Origin: Dichotomicrobium sp964540795
GTDB lineage: Bacteria > Pseudomonadota > Alphaproteobacteria > Rhizobiales > Rhodomicrobiaceae
Assembly (NCBI GenBank): GCA_964540795.1
Contig: CAZINX010000001.1
Location: 62,001 to 126,000, forward strand
DNA length: 64,000 nt
Direction of reading: 5' to 3'
This document shows, piece by piece, positions 40,627 to 48,768 of this stretch. Every line of letters begins with the position of its first letter. Within the stretch, counting starts at the first letter, position 1. The notes under the pieces were generated by a model, which saw nothing but the letters and a program-made list of their open reading frames with translations, made no database searches and had not been told where the DNA came from. The position numbers and the translations under genes are program-made.

Positions 40627-40709
40627 ACGGTCGAAAAGATTGGCGCTTTGGGGTTCAATCACAGAACCTCCCGAAACTCGCGACGATCTCCACTTCAATA
40701 TGGATGTGA

Positions 40710-41180
40710 ATGCACGAGGACGCTTCCTCGAAATGGGCCGCCGTCGCCGAGGCCTATGCCGCTGGCGCGCTGACGGTGGCGCAGATTTGCGCGAAGTACG
40801 GAATCACCCAAAAGGCGCTTTATACACGGGCACGGAAACAGAACTGGCCGCGGCGCCGCGGGCCGGCGAGCGGGCGCAAACGCGCGCCCGGCCCCGGAAC
40901 GGCGCGCAAGGCGCTGATCGCCCGGCTCTATCAGGCGCTGGAGCGGAAAATGAGCGAATTCGAATTGCGCCTCTCCGAAGGCGCGCAGACAGCAGCAGAC
41001 CATGAACGCGACACACGCACGCTCAACACGATGGTGCGGCTGTTCGAGCGCCTCAGCGCGCTCGACGAAAAAGCCAGCCAGGCCTCCGGCGGCGACGCCG
41101 ATCTGAATGCCGATGCGCGAGCCCTGCGCGAAGACCTTGCGCGACGCCTTGACCGGCTGCGCGCCGACCACGGCGCTTGA
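40710..41180 (+). CDS. GTA small terminase-like DNA-binding protein (g1 position)
   Basis: A 156-residue protein in the position of GTA gene g1. The N-terminal 45 residues form a helix-turn-helix (AAGALTVAQICAKYGITQKALYTRARKQNW). A basic linker and a helical, coiled-coil-prone C-terminal half follow, as in small terminase subunits that oligomerise and hand DNA to the large subunit. In GTAs TerS is short of sequence specificity, allowing random host DNA packaging. It overlaps the large terminase frame by 74 bases, so translation is coupled. The assignment rests on layout and position as much as on sequence. Confidence 0.8.
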   Translation: MHEDASSKWAAVAEAYAAGALTVAQICAKYGITQKALYTRARKQNWPRRRGPASGRKRAPGPGTARKALIARLYQALERKMSEFELRLSEGAQTAADHERDTRTLNTMVRLFERLSALDEKASQASGGDADLNADARALREDLARRLDRLRADHGA

Positions 41181-42462
41181 GGCGTTCATTGGCTCTCTCA
41201 GCGCGCGTGAAATCCGCTTCCTGCTTTATGACTGGCAAATCTGGGCGCGGGACGATCAGCTGCCCCCCGATGCGGCGCAGGGCGGCGGATCGTGGTCGAC
41301 ATGGCTTCTGCTGGGCGGGCGCGGCAGCGGCAAGACCCGTGCGGGGGCGGAATGGGTGCGCGGCACTGCGCTCGGGCGCGCGCCATTCGCCGAGCGCCCG
41401 GCTGGGCGCATCGCGCTTGTGGCCGACACGCTGGATGATGCGCGCGCGGTGATGGTCGAAGGGGTATCCGGGCTGATGAGCATTCACCCGCGCGATGAAA
41501 AGCCCAAATACACGGCGTCCAAGCATGAACTGGAGTGGCCAAACGGCGCGCGCGCCCGGTTGTTCTCAGCGAGCGACCCGGACAGCCTGCGCGGCCCGCA
41601 GTTCGATGCCGCCTGGTGTGACGAGCTGGCGAAATGGCCCGGCGCGGACCGCGCCTGGGACATGCTGCAATTTGGGCTGCGTCTGGGCGAGCGCCCGCGC
41701 CAGGTCGTGACCACGACGCCGCGCCCGATTCCGCTCATCAAGCGGCTTCTGGCCGACCCGAAAACGGCGGTGACCCGCGCGGCGACATCGGCGAATGCCG
41801 CAAATCTCGCGCCTGCTTTCCTGGACGCGGTCGTCGGACGCTATCAGGGCACGCGGCTTGGCCGTCAGGAGCTTGATGGCGAGGTTGTCGAGGATCGCGC
41901 GGACAGCCTCTGGCAGCGGGACGCGATTGAGGGGGCGCGGGTAACATCGCCGCCCCCTCTTTCGCGGATTGTGGTCGCGGTCGATCCGCCGGTGACAAGC
42001 GGCGGACGCGCCGATGCCTGCGGGATCATCGCGGCGGGCCGGGGCGAGGACGGGCGCGCTTATGTGCTCGGCGATGCGACCTTGCAAGGAGCGCGGCCCA
42101 CGGTCTGGGCGGGCGCTGTCGCGCGGCTTTACGACAGCCTTGAGGCCGACTGCATCGTCGCGGAGGTCAACCAGGGCGGCGAGCTGGTCGCCGACGTTCT
42201 GGCGCAGGTCGCGCCGTACGCGGCGATCCGCACGGTCCGCGCGGGCCGGGGCAAATACGCCCGCGCCGAGCCGGTCGCCGCGCTTTACGAGCGCGGGCTG
42301 GTTTCGCACGCCGGCGTCTTCCCGGCGCTGGAGGATGAGATGTGTGCCTTCGGTCCCGACGGGCTGGAGGCGGGAAGCCCGGACCGCGTCGACGCGCTGG
42401 TCTGGGCCTTGAGCGATCTGATGCTCGGGACGGCGAAGCCGCCGCGCCTGCGCAGCTTCTAA
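41107..42462 (+). CDS. GTA large terminase (DNA packaging ATPase-nuclease, g2)
   Basis: A 451-residue terminase that pumps DNA into the procapsid and cuts it. Walker A is GGRGSGKT at 70-77, the catalytic pair CDE at 171-173 ends the Walker B region (FDAAWCDEL), and VVTTTPRP fits the coupling motif. The nuclease domain begins near VVAVDPPVTSGGRADACG, whose aspartates match RNase-H-fold metal ligands, with another aspartate in SPDRVDALVWAL. The start is the ATG at 41107 or 41113; no start codon exists after the end of the small terminase, so the overlap is real. Family similarity is strong for alphaproteobacterial GTA g2. Confidence 0.94.
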   Translation: MPMREPCAKTLRDALTGCAPTTALEAFIGSLSAREIRFLLYDWQIWARDDQLPPDAAQGGGSWSTWLLLGGRGSGKTRAGAEWVRGTALGRAPFAERPAGRIALVADTLDDARAVMVEGVSGLMSIHPRDEKPKYTASKHELEWPNGARARLFSASDPDSLRGPQFDAAWCDELAKWPGADRAWDMLQFGLRLGERPRQVVTTTPRPIPLIKRLLADPKTAVTRAATSANAANLAPAFLDAVVGRYQGTRLGRQELDGEVVEDRADSLWQRDAIEGARVTSPPPLSRIVVAVDPPVTSGGRADACGIIAAGRGEDGRAYVLGDATLQGARPTVWAGAVARLYDSLEADCIVAEVNQGGELVADVLAQVAPYAAIRTVRAGRGKYARAEPVAALYERGLVSHAGVFPALEDEMCAFGPDGLEAGSPDRVDALVWALSDLMLGTAKPPRLRSF

Positions 42463-42488
42463 AAGCATTTTGCAATTTGTTCGCTCCG

Positions 42489-42612
42489 GTCATCCCGGGC
42501 GCTGCGCAGCACGAAGTGGTGCGCTGCTGACCCGGGATCGGGATGCCACTGGGCCAGAGCGATCCCGGGTCTGCGAATCGGCACGGTGCGCCGCATCGCG
42601 CACGGGATGACA
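42489..42612. repeat. REP-type palindromic doublet R3 (terminase/portal gap)
   Basis: Two imperfect palindromes in tandem. The first pairs CATCCCGGG (from 42491) with CCCGGGAT (ending near 42539) and contains an inner GCAGCAC/GTGCGCTGC stem around GAAGTG. The second runs from GATCCCGGG (42561) to CACGGGATGAC (42612). The same outer GTCATCCCG...CGGGAT(GAC) units and the inner gcgctgcgcagc motif recur in R4 and R5, so this is a dispersed family. The 226-base gap holds no gene; GGAGG before the portal ATG lies beyond the repeat. Confidence 0.88.
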
Positions 42613-42688
42613 ACGGGCCTCGCGCCTGACGGCGCTTTATCGGATCGGGTGATGTTGTGATTTCGGACGCACATACCTTGGAGGTTTC

Positions 42689-43885
42689 ATGAGCCGAATA
42701 ACCGAGGCGCTCCAGCGCTGGCTCGGCGCGCCGCCGCTTGAGCGCCGGGGCAGCCAGACCGGGCCGTTCCTCGCGTTTCAGGGCCATGCGCAGCCGGTCT
42801 GGTCGCCGCGCAATACGGCTGCGATGGCGCGCGAGGGGTTCATGAAAAACCCGGTGGTCTATCGCTCGGTGCGCATGATCGCCGAGGCCGCCGCGTCGGT
42901 CCCGCTGCGCCTGTTCGACGGTGCGGACGAGCTTGAGAGCCATCCGCTGCTCGACCTGCTGGCTCGTCCAAACGCGGCGGAGTGTGCGCCGGACCTGTTC
43001 GAGGCGTGGTACGGCTCGCTGCTGATCTCGGGTAACGCCTTCATGGAGGCGGTCGCGCTCGACGGGCAGCCGCGCGAGTTGCACGTGCTGCGGGCCGACC
43101 GGATGCGCATCGTTCCCGGCGAAGATGGCTGGCCGCGTGCTTATGAGTACCAGGCCGACGGCCAGACCCTGCGCTTCGATCAGGAGGTCGACGGCATCCG
43201 CCCGATCCTGCACATGCGCCAGTATCACCCGGTCAACGACCATTATGGCCTCAGCGCGCTGGAGGCAGCCGCGATGGCGATCGACATCCACAACGCCGCC
43301 TCCGGCTGGAACAAGGCGCTTCTCGACAACGCCGCGCAGCCCTCGGGCGCGCTAGTCTATTCCGGCGGGGACGGGCACCTGACCGAAGAGCAGTACGAAC
43401 GGCTCAAGACCGAGCTCGAGGCGACATATGCGGGGGCGCGCAACGCCGGACGGCCCATGCTGCTAGAGGGCGGATTGGACTGGAAGATGATGTCGATCAG
43501 TCCGCGCGATATGGATTTCATCAGCGCGAAGAACCTGGCCGCGCGGGAGATCGCGCTGGCGCTGGGCGTCCCGCCGATGCTGCTCGGCATCCCCGGCGAC
43601 AATACCTATTCGAACTTCCAGGAGGCGAACCGCAGCTTCTGGCGTCAGACCGTGCTGCCGCTGGTGAACCGCACGCTGCAGGCGCTGGGCGGCTGGCTCG
43701 CCCCGGCCTACGGCGAGGGATTGGCGCTGAAACCCGCGGTGGACCGCATCGAGGCGCTGTCCACCGAGCGCGCGGCGCTGTGGGAGCGGGTCGAGGAGGC
43801 CTCCTTCCTGACGGTCAACGAGAAGCGCGCCGCGATCGGCTACGGCCCGGTCGAGGGCGGCGACGCGCTGGCAAGCGCGGGCTGA
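42689..43885 (+). CDS. GTA portal protein (HK97 family, g3)
   Basis: A 398-residue HK97-type portal, the dodecameric ring through which DNA enters the head and to which the tail attaches. The family shows in VVYRSVRMIAEAAASVPLRLF, the HPLLDLLARPN segment, GNAFMEAVALDGQPREL, and the late block LGVPPMLLGIPGDNTYSNFQEANRSFW (read in two parts). GGAGG precedes the ATG. The next gene, the prohead protease, begins 5 bases after the stop. Confidence 0.95.
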   Translation: MSRITEALQRWLGAPPLERRGSQTGPFLAFQGHAQPVWSPRNTAAMAREGFMKNPVVYRSVRMIAEAAASVPLRLFDGADELESHPLLDLLARPNAAECAPDLFEAWYGSLLISGNAFMEAVALDGQPRELHVLRADRMRIVPGEDGWPRAYEYQADGQTLRFDQEVDGIRPILHMRQYHPVNDHYGLSALEAAAMAIDIHNAASGWNKALLDNAAQPSGALVYSGGDGHLTEEQYERLKTELEATYAGARNAGRPMLLEGGLDWKMMSISPRDMDFISAKNLAAREIALALGVPPMLLGIPGDNTYSNFQEANRSFWRQTVLPLVNRTLQALGGWLAPAYGEGLALKPAVDRIEALSTERAALWERVEEASFLTVNEKRAAIGYGPVEGGDALASAG

Positions 43886-43889
43886 TCCC

Positions 43890-44687
43890 ATGAAAAACAC
43901 AAAAATTAATGAGTTTCTCTATCGTTCTGAACGCCCTCGTGGTGGGACGCCGCCGTCATCCCGTGCGCGCCGCGGGATGCAATCCTGCGGCGCAGACACG
44001 GGATCGTTCTCGCCAGGTTGCATCCCGATCCCCGGTCAGCAGCGCACCACTGCGTGCTGCGCAGCGCCCGGGACGACGGCGAAGGCCCGATCCTTTACAG
44101 GTCCGCAGCGCGCCAAGCGGGCGGAGCCGCCGCGCGGTGAGCGCGCGCCCGCGCGCGCAAGCGAGAGCGACGGCCGCGTCGAAGGCTATGCCAGCCTGTT
44201 CGGTGTGCCGGACTTTGGCGGCGACATGGTCATGCCGGGCGCGTTCGCTGCGAGCCTGCGCCGGCGCGGCGCATCCGGCGTGCGCTTCCTGTTCCAGCAC
44301 GACCCGGGCCAGCCGATCGGCGTGTGGGACGAGATCCGCGAGGACAAGCGCGGCCTTTACGTGCGCGGGCGGCTGATCGGCGGGGTGATGCGGGCGCGCG
44401 AGGTCGCGGAAATGCTCCGGGCGGGCGCGCTGGACGGCCTGTCGATCGGCTTTCGCACCGTGCGGGCGGACCGCGATCCGCGCCTACGCACGCGCCGGCT
44501 TCACGAGATCGACCTCTGGGAAATCTCGGTTGTCACGTTCCCGATGCTGCCTGGCGCGAAGGTCAGCCGCATCGAGAAGGCCGGCGCGACAGCAGCCCTC
44601 GCCAGGCGGCTAAATGCAATGTCGGCAGGGCTGCAGCGCATGTCCCGGCGCACATCCTGTCATTTTACGCAAGTGAGGAGACCATGA
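43890..44687 (+). CDS. GTA prohead protease (g4) with N-terminal part encoded by a repeat
   Basis: A 265-residue frame whose C-terminal 170 residues are an HK97-type prohead serine protease. The family start GRVEGYASLFGVPDFGGD and the catalytic histidine in RFLFQHDPG, plus the serine in DGLSIGFRTV, are intact. It cleaves the capsid delta-domain and scaffold during maturation. The first 90 residues have no family counterpart: residues about 22-63 are translated from the REP doublet R4, which is read through in frame. No ATG, GTG or TTG lies between the repeat and the protease domain, so initiation must be inside or upstream of the repeat. No strong ribosome site precedes the ATG at 43890. The stop overlaps the capsid start as ATGA. 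Confidence 0.85.
   Translation: MKNTKINEFLYRSERPRGGTPPSSRARRGMQSCGADTGSFSPGCIPIPGQQRTTACCAAPGTTAKARSFTGPQRAKRAEPPRGERAPARASESDGRVEGYASLFGVPDFGGDMVMPGAFAASLRRRGASGVRFLFQHDPGQPIGVWDEIREDKRGLYVRGRLIGGVMRAREVAEMLRAGALDGLSIGFRTVRADRDPRLRTRRLHEIDLWEISVVTFPMLPGAKVSRIEKAGATAALARRLNAMSAGLQRMSRRTSCHFTQVRRP
43955..44078. repeat. REP-type palindromic doublet R4 inside the protease reading frame
   Basis: The first palindrome runs from GTCATCCCGTG (43955) to CACGGGATC (ending near 44005). The second runs from CATCCCG (44020) through an inner stem around the gtgctgcgcagcg motif to CCCGGGACGACG (ending near 44078). Both are variants of the units in R3 and R5, with the second in the opposite order to R3. The doublet is open in the protease frame with no stop codon. 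Confidence 0.85.
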
Positions 44688-45949
44688 GCGAGACATACAG
44701 TCCCGACTACGAAACCAAGGCGGAGCCGCAGGTGTCCGCCATCGAGATGGCGCAGGCCTTCGACGAGTTCATGCGCGCCTTCGAGGCGTTCAAGGAGAGC
44801 AACGATGAGCGGCTTGAGCAGATCGAGCAGCGCATGTCTGCTGATGTCGTCACCACCGACAAGCTGGAGCGGATCAACCGGGCGCTCGACGATCACAAGC
44901 GCGTGGTGGACCAGCTCGCGCTTAAGGCCGCGCGCCCGCCGCGCGAGACCGCTGCCGCGCTGAACCATGCATCTGCGAGCGAACACAAGGCCGCATTCGA
45001 CAGCTATGTCCGCTCTGGCGAGACCGCCAGCCTGAGGGCGCTGGAGCAGAAGGCGCTGTCCGCCGGCACCGGCTCGGACGGCGGCTACACGGTGCCCACC
45101 GAGATCGAGAGCACGATCATGCGCGCGCTCACCGAAATCTCGCCGATCCGCGCGATCGCAGGCAATCGGCAGGTGTCGAGCGCGAGCTACAAGAAGCCCT
45201 TCGCCCGTACCGGCGCGGCGGCTGGCTGGGTGGCTGAGCCGGGTGCCCGCAGCGAGACGAACACGCCGGTGCTGGAGGAACTCGACTTCCCGACCATGGA
45301 GCTCTACGCCATGCCGGCGGCGACGCAGACGCTGTTGGATGACTCCGCCGTCGATATCGAGGCGTGGATTGCCGATGAAGTGCGCATTGCCTTCGCCGCG
45401 CAGGAGAACACAGCCTTTGTCAGCGGCAACGGCAGCGACAAACCGAAGGGCTTTCTCGACTACACGCAGGTCGCAGACGGTTCCTGGAGCTGGGAGAATA
45501 TCGGCTATATCGCCACCGGCAAGGACGCCGACTTCGCCGACACCGATCCCGAACACGCGCTGTTCGACCTGATCTACACGCTGAACGCCGGCTATCGCGG
45601 CAACGCCAACTGGGTGATGAACCGCTCCACGCAAGCCGAAGTGCGCAAGATCAAGGACGGCGACGGCAACTATATTTGGCAACCCGGCACGGAAGCCGGC
45701 GCGCGTCCCATGCTGCTCGGCTTCCCCATTGTCGAGACCGAGGACATGCCGAGTATCGACTCCGATGAGACCGCGATCGCGTTCGGCGACTTCCAGCGCG
45801 GTTATCTGGTGGTGGACCGCATTGGCATCCGCGTGCTGCGCGATCCGTTTTCCTCCAAGCCCTACGTGCTGTTCTACACCACCAAGCGCGTTGGCGGCGG
45901 GGTGCAGGACTTCGGCGCGATCAAGCTGCTGAAGTTCGCCGCGTCATAA
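44684..45949 (+). CDS. GTA major capsid protein (HK97 fold, g5)
   Basis: A 421-residue HK97-type major capsid protein. The ATG at 44684 has GAGGAG 4 bases upstream and overlaps the protease stop, so the longer frame is not used. Residues 1-115 are charged and helical, the delta-domain expected to be removed by the protease. The mature fold begins near GTGSDGGYTVPTEIES. Other family landmarks are AEPGARSETNTPVLEELDF, where the E-loop and early strands lie, and the C-terminal IGIRVLRDPFSSKPYVLFYTTKR (split for length here), the usual end of GTA g5. It forms the particle shell. Confidence 0.96.
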   Translation: MSETYSPDYETKAEPQVSAIEMAQAFDEFMRAFEAFKESNDERLEQIEQRMSADVVTTDKLERINRALDDHKRVVDQLALKAARPPRETAAALNHASASEHKAAFDSYVRSGETASLRALEQKALSAGTGSDGGYTVPTEIESTIMRALTEISPIRAIAGNRQVSSASYKKPFARTGAAAGWVAEPGARSETNTPVLEELDFPTMELYAMPAATQTLLDDSAVDIEAWIADEVRIAFAAQENTAFVSGNGSDKPKGFLDYTQVADGSWSWENIGYIATGKDADFADTDPEHALFDLIYTLNAGYRGNANWVMNRSTQAEVRKIKDGDGNYIWQPGTEAGARPMLLGFPIVETEDMPSIDSDETAIAFGDFQRGYLVVDRIGIRVLRDPFSSKPYVLFYTTKRVGGGVQDFGAIKLLKFAAS

Positions 45950-45996
45950 GTAGACGTTGCGCCCGGCGTATCGGGATCAGGGCCCCCTAGTGCGAC

Positions 45997-46074
45997 ACGT
46001 CATTGCCGGACTTGATCCGGCAATCTCTGTATGTGCTTTGGTTATGGATCACCGGGTCAAACCCGGTGATGACG
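45997..46074. repeat. REP-type palindromic doublet R2 (capsid/connector gap)
   Basis: ATTGCCGGA (46002-46010) pairs with TCCGGCAAT (46016-46024) around CTTGA, and ATCACCGGGT (46048-46057) pairs with ACCCGGTGAT (46061-46070) around CAA. This type is widespread in alphaproteobacterial intergenic DNA; its first unit matches R1 at 14.65 kb in reverse orientation. A further GC-rich hairpin (GCCGCGGCGC region, about 46137-46165) lies between it and the connector gene. Confidence 0.9.
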
Positions 46075-46193
46075 ACGAAGGCGGATCGACCGCAGTCTGA
46101 ACCGATCCCGTCAGTTACATACGCCAACAGGTCGGGCCGCGGCGCTTCCTCCCCGTCGCGGCCCTTCGTGATTTCAAAGATTGAAGGTGAGCC

Positions 46194-46769
46194 ATGCCGC
46201 TTGTGCTGACATCCGCCCCGGCGCGCGAGCCGGTGAGCTTGTCCGAAGCGAAGGAGTATCTGCGCGTTGACAGCGCCATCGAAGACCCGGTCGTCGCCAG
46301 CCTGATCCTCGCGGCTCGGCTACATATCGAAGGCGCGCTCGACATCGCGATGCTGACGCAGAGCTGGACGCTGGTCCTTGACCGCTGGCCGGAGGATGAA
46401 TGGGTCGCGATCCCGCTCGGGCCGCTGCAGAGCGTTGATAGCGTCAAGGTCCACGACGCAGACAACGTTGCGCAGACCGTCTCGCCTGAAACGTATGCCG
46501 TTGATCTGTCGTCGCTGCGCCCCCGGCTGGTGCGCCATGCTGGCGCGGTCTGGCCAACGCCGCGCCGGCCGGCGACCGGCATCGAGATCGCCGTCACCGC
46601 GGGCTACGGGGACACGCCGGAGAAGGTGCCGCAACCGGTTCGGCAGGCTCTGCTGATGCTCGTTGCGCACTGGTATGAGCAGCGCGAGCCGGTGGTCTTC
46701 GAGGAGCCGGACGCGCTGCCGCATGGCGTCGCCGAACTGCTTGCGCCTTACCGGCAGGTGCGGCTGTGA
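46194..46769 (+). CDS. GTA head-tail adaptor (g6)
   Basis: A 191-residue head-tail connector of the gp6/phiE125 gp8 type. The N-terminal pattern EPVSLSEAKEYLRVDSAIED and the helical segment VASLILAARLHIEGALD are typical, and the C terminus has ALLMLVAHWYEQREPV. It forms the ring below the portal. GAAGGTGAG precedes the ATG. The stop overlaps the next gene by 4 bases. Confidence 0.9.
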   Translation: MPLVLTSAPAREPVSLSEAKEYLRVDSAIEDPVVASLILAARLHIEGALDIAMLTQSWTLVLDRWPEDEWVAIPLGPLQSVDSVKVHDADNVAQTVSPETYAVDLSSLRPRLVRHAGAVWPTPRRPATGIEIAVTAGYGDTPEKVPQPVRQALLMLVAHWYEQREPVVFEEPDALPHGVAELLAPYRQVRL

Positions 46770-47092
46770 GCGCGCGGATCGGGGCCTTGCGCCACCGCGT
46801 CGTGCTGGAGCGGCCCGTGCGCGCGGCCGATGATGGCGGCGGCGCGGCGGAGACATGGGAGCCGGTCGCGACGCTGCGGGCCGCCGTCACGGCGCGCTCT
46901 GGCAAAGAAGAGGTGTTCGCCGACCGCGTATCGGGCGAGCGGCGGGTGGAGGTGACGATCCGCCACCGCGATGACGTCACGCCGGGGATGCGCTTTCGCC
47001 TCGGCGCGCGGCGGCTCGATATCCGCGCCGCGCTCGACGAGGACGGCCGCCGCCGCTGGCTCAAATGCGACTGTGAGGAGCGCGATCTGTGA
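46766..47092 (+). CDS. GTA head closure/stopper protein (g7)
   Basis: A 108-residue head-completion protein of the phage SPP1 gp16 type. It begins IGALRHRVVLERPVRAADDGGG, has the beta-barrel pattern WEPVATLRAAVTARSG, and ends with a segment typical of the family, RRLDIRAALDEDGRRRWLKC. It closes the DNA exit channel between adaptor and tail. Both ends overlap neighbours by 4 bases, so g6, g7 and the next gene are translated in series. Confidence 0.9.
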   Translation: MSARIGALRHRVVLERPVRAADDGGGAAETWEPVATLRAAVTARSGKEEVFADRVSGERRVEVTIRHRDDVTPGMRFRLGARRLDIRAALDEDGRRRWLKCDCEERDL

Positions 47093-47475
47093 GGTTTTCC
47101 GCCAGGACGCAGGGCAGGGGATTGGCCGGCTTGTCCCGCTCTTTGGACCCCAGTAACGCGCTGGACCGCGCGCTGCGCGATAGCGCGGAGGAGGTCCGCG
47201 CGGAGGCGGTCGACGCACTGGAGAGGGACAGCGGTGCGACTGCCAACACTCTCGCCAATTCGCTTGAGGTTGAGCACCTCCAGCCGCTGGCCTACCGCGT
47301 GGTGTCGAAAGCGCCGCTGGCCTGGTTCCGCGAATTCGGCGCGCTTCGCCGCGCGCAGCGGCCCTGGCTCCGGCCCGCGCTGGACCGTGTCCGCCCGCGC
47401 ATCGTGCGGCGCATCGGGAAAGCGATCCGGCGCATCGCCGCTCGCCGTCATCCCGGACGCGGCGCAGCGCGGTAG
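47089..47475 (+). CDS. HK97 gp10-like tail completion protein, C terminus inside a repeat
   Basis: A 128-residue protein resembling the HK97 gp10 neck/tail family: LSRSLDPSNALDRALRDSAEE and NSLEVEHLQPLAYRVVSKAPLAWF-like segments followed by WLRPALDRVRPRIVRRIGKAI. The canonical Rhodobacter capsulatus GTA, as I recall it, has no separate gene between g7 and g8, so this may be an extra neck component. The last 10 residues (RRHPGRGAAR) and the stop codon come from the first palindrome of REP doublet R5, showing the repeat has replaced or trimmed the original end. Confidence 0.75.
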   Translation: MRFSARTQGRGLAGLSRSLDPSNALDRALRDSAEEVRAEAVDALERDSGATANTLANSLEVEHLQPLAYRVVSKAPLAWFREFGALRRAQRPWLRPALDRVRPRIVRRIGKAIRRIAARRHPGRGAAR

Positions 47476-47571
47476 CGATGCGGCGCTGAACCGGGATCGG
47501 GAGCAGTCTACCGAGAGCGATCCCGTGTCTGCGAAGCGGCACGACGTGCGCCGCATCGCGCACGGGATGAC
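47447..47571. repeat. REP-type palindromic doublet R5 (overlaps gene end)
   Basis: The first unit runs from GTCATCCCGG (47447) to CCGGGATC (ending near 47498). The second runs from GATCCCGTG (47519) to CACGGGATGAC (47571). Its second unit is nearly identical to the second unit of R3, including GTCTGCGAA...CGGCAC and GTGCGCCGCATCGCG. It overlaps the last 29 bases of the upstream gene and ends 29 bases before the DUF3168 start codon. Confidence 0.88.
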
Positions 47572-47599
47572 TTGATGTGACACCATCTGGAGACACCCA

Positions 47600-48001
47600 T
47601 TGAGCGCATGGGCCTTGCAGCGCGCGGTTTACGCTGCGCTGAGCAGCGATGCGACCGTGACAGGACTTCTCGGCGGCGCGCGCATCCATGACGACGTGCC
47701 CCAATCCGCCGACTTTCCCTTCGTCACGCTGGGGACGGCCTCGATCAGCGACTGGAGCACGGGCACGGAGCCAGGGCTGGAACACCGCCTCGATGTGCAT
47801 GTCTGGTCTCGCTACGCGGGCAAGCGCGAGGCCTTCGCGGTGATCGACGCAGTTCGCGCGGTCCTTCACGACGCCGCGTTCAGCCTCAATGGCGCGCAGC
47901 TCGTCAACCTGCGCTGCCAGTCCTTTGAAGTGCGCCGCGATGCGGACGGCGAGACATATCACGGCGTGGCGCGCTTCCGCGCCGTGACCGAACCGGCCTG
48001 A
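47600..48001 (+). CDS. GTA tail terminator (DUF3168, g8)
   Basis: A 133-residue DUF3168 protein, the hexameric ring that ends tail tube growth and joins tail to head. The family pattern LQRAVYAALSSDATVTGLLGG-like start, the HDDVPQSADFPFVTLG block and the EHRLDVHVWSRYAGKREAF-like centre are present. The start is a TTG at 47600 with GGAG upstream; no in-frame ATG fits. The repeat R5 just before it may influence its expression. Confidence 0.92.
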   Translation: MSAWALQRAVYAALSSDATVTGLLGGARIHDDVPQSADFPFVTLGTASISDWSTGTEPGLEHRLDVHVWSRYAGKREAFAVIDAVRAVLHDAAFSLNGAQLVNLRCQSFEVRRDADGETYHGVARFRAVTEPA

Positions 48002-48023
48002 TCCAGCAAACGAGGAGAGACCG

Positions 48024-48437
48024 ATGAGCGCCCAGAAGGGCAAGGATCTGCTTTTGAAGGTCGATAGCGACGGGATGGGCAGCTTCCAGACCGTCGCGGG
48101 CCTGCGCGCCCGCACGCTGGCCTTCAACGCCGCGACCGTCGACATCAGCAACACGGAATCCGCCGGGCAGTGGCGCGAGCTGCTGGCCGGCGCGGGCGTG
48201 AAGAGCGCGCGGATCTCCGGCAATGGCGTGTTCAAGGACGCGCAATCCGACGAGACCGTGCGCGGTTATTTCTTCGACGGCGTCCAGCGCGACTGGCAGG
48301 TGGTCGTGCCGGATTTCGGCACGGTCGAGGGGCCGTTCCAGGTCACGACGCTGGAATACGCCGGCCAGCACGACGGCGAGATGACCTTCGAGCTGTCGCT
48401 GGAATCGGCAGGGCAACTCAGCTTCACGGCGGCGTAA
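48024..48437 (+). CDS. GTA major tail tube protein (g9)
   Basis: A 137-residue major tail protein (TP901-1/GTA g9 type) that stacks to form the tail tube. The family start SAQKGKDLLLKVDSDGMG, the VDISNTESAGQWRELLAGAG core and the ATDAQSDETVRG-like segment (here KDAQSDETVRGYFF) are clear. GAGGAGAG precedes the ATG. Only one base separates its stop from the g10 start. Confidence 0.94.
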   Translation: MSAQKGKDLLLKVDSDGMGSFQTVAGLRARTLAFNAATVDISNTESAGQWRELLAGAGVKSARISGNGVFKDAQSDETVRGYFFDGVQRDWQVVVPDFGTVEGPFQVTTLEYAGQHDGEMTFELSLESAGQLSFTAA

Positions 48438-48438
48438 T

Positions 48439-48768
48439 ATGGTCAATCCCCATCGCGGCGAGATCGAAGCCGTGCTCGGCGGCCGGCCCTTTACGCTGTG
48501 CCTGACGCTGGGCGCGCTGGCCGAACTGGAGCACGCCTTCGGGGCGACGGACATGCTGGCGCTGGCCGAGCGGTTCCAGACCGGGCGGATCAGCGCGGGC
48601 GACGCGCTCAGGATCATCGGCGCGGGCCTGCGCGGGGCCGGGCACGAGATTAGCGATGACGAGGCTTCGGCGCTGCCCGTGGCGGGCGGGGCGAGCGGCT
48701 ATGTCGACATCGTCGCCCGGCTGCTGAACGCGACCTTCGGCGCAACTTCGGGCGCAGATGAGCGATAA
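48439..48768 (+). CDS. GTA gene 10 protein (tail assembly chaperone type)
   Basis: A 109-residue protein of the GTA_gp10 family. It starts VNPHRGEIEAVLGGRPFTLC and contains LGALAELEHAFGATDMLALA, the family signature. In tailed phages the gene between tail tube and tape measure usually encodes a chaperone that coats the tape measure before tube assembly, and g10 occupies that place. It overlaps g10.1 by 11 bases. Confidence 0.92.
   Translation: MVNPHRGEIEAVLGGRPFTLCLTLGALAELEHAFGATDMLALAERFQTGRISAGDALRIIGAGLRGAGHEISDDEASALPVAGGASGYVDIVARLLNATFGATSGADER

Noticed and set aside
44324..44683. N-terminal extension of the capsid gene
   Set aside because: The extra frame is an out-of-frame reading of the protease gene; the ATG at 44684 has a good ribosome site and gives the normal capsid start.
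42489..47571. CRISPR array or spacer-like repeats
   Set aside because: The repeats are dispersed doublet palindromes between genes, not regularly spaced direct repeats, and no cas gene is present.
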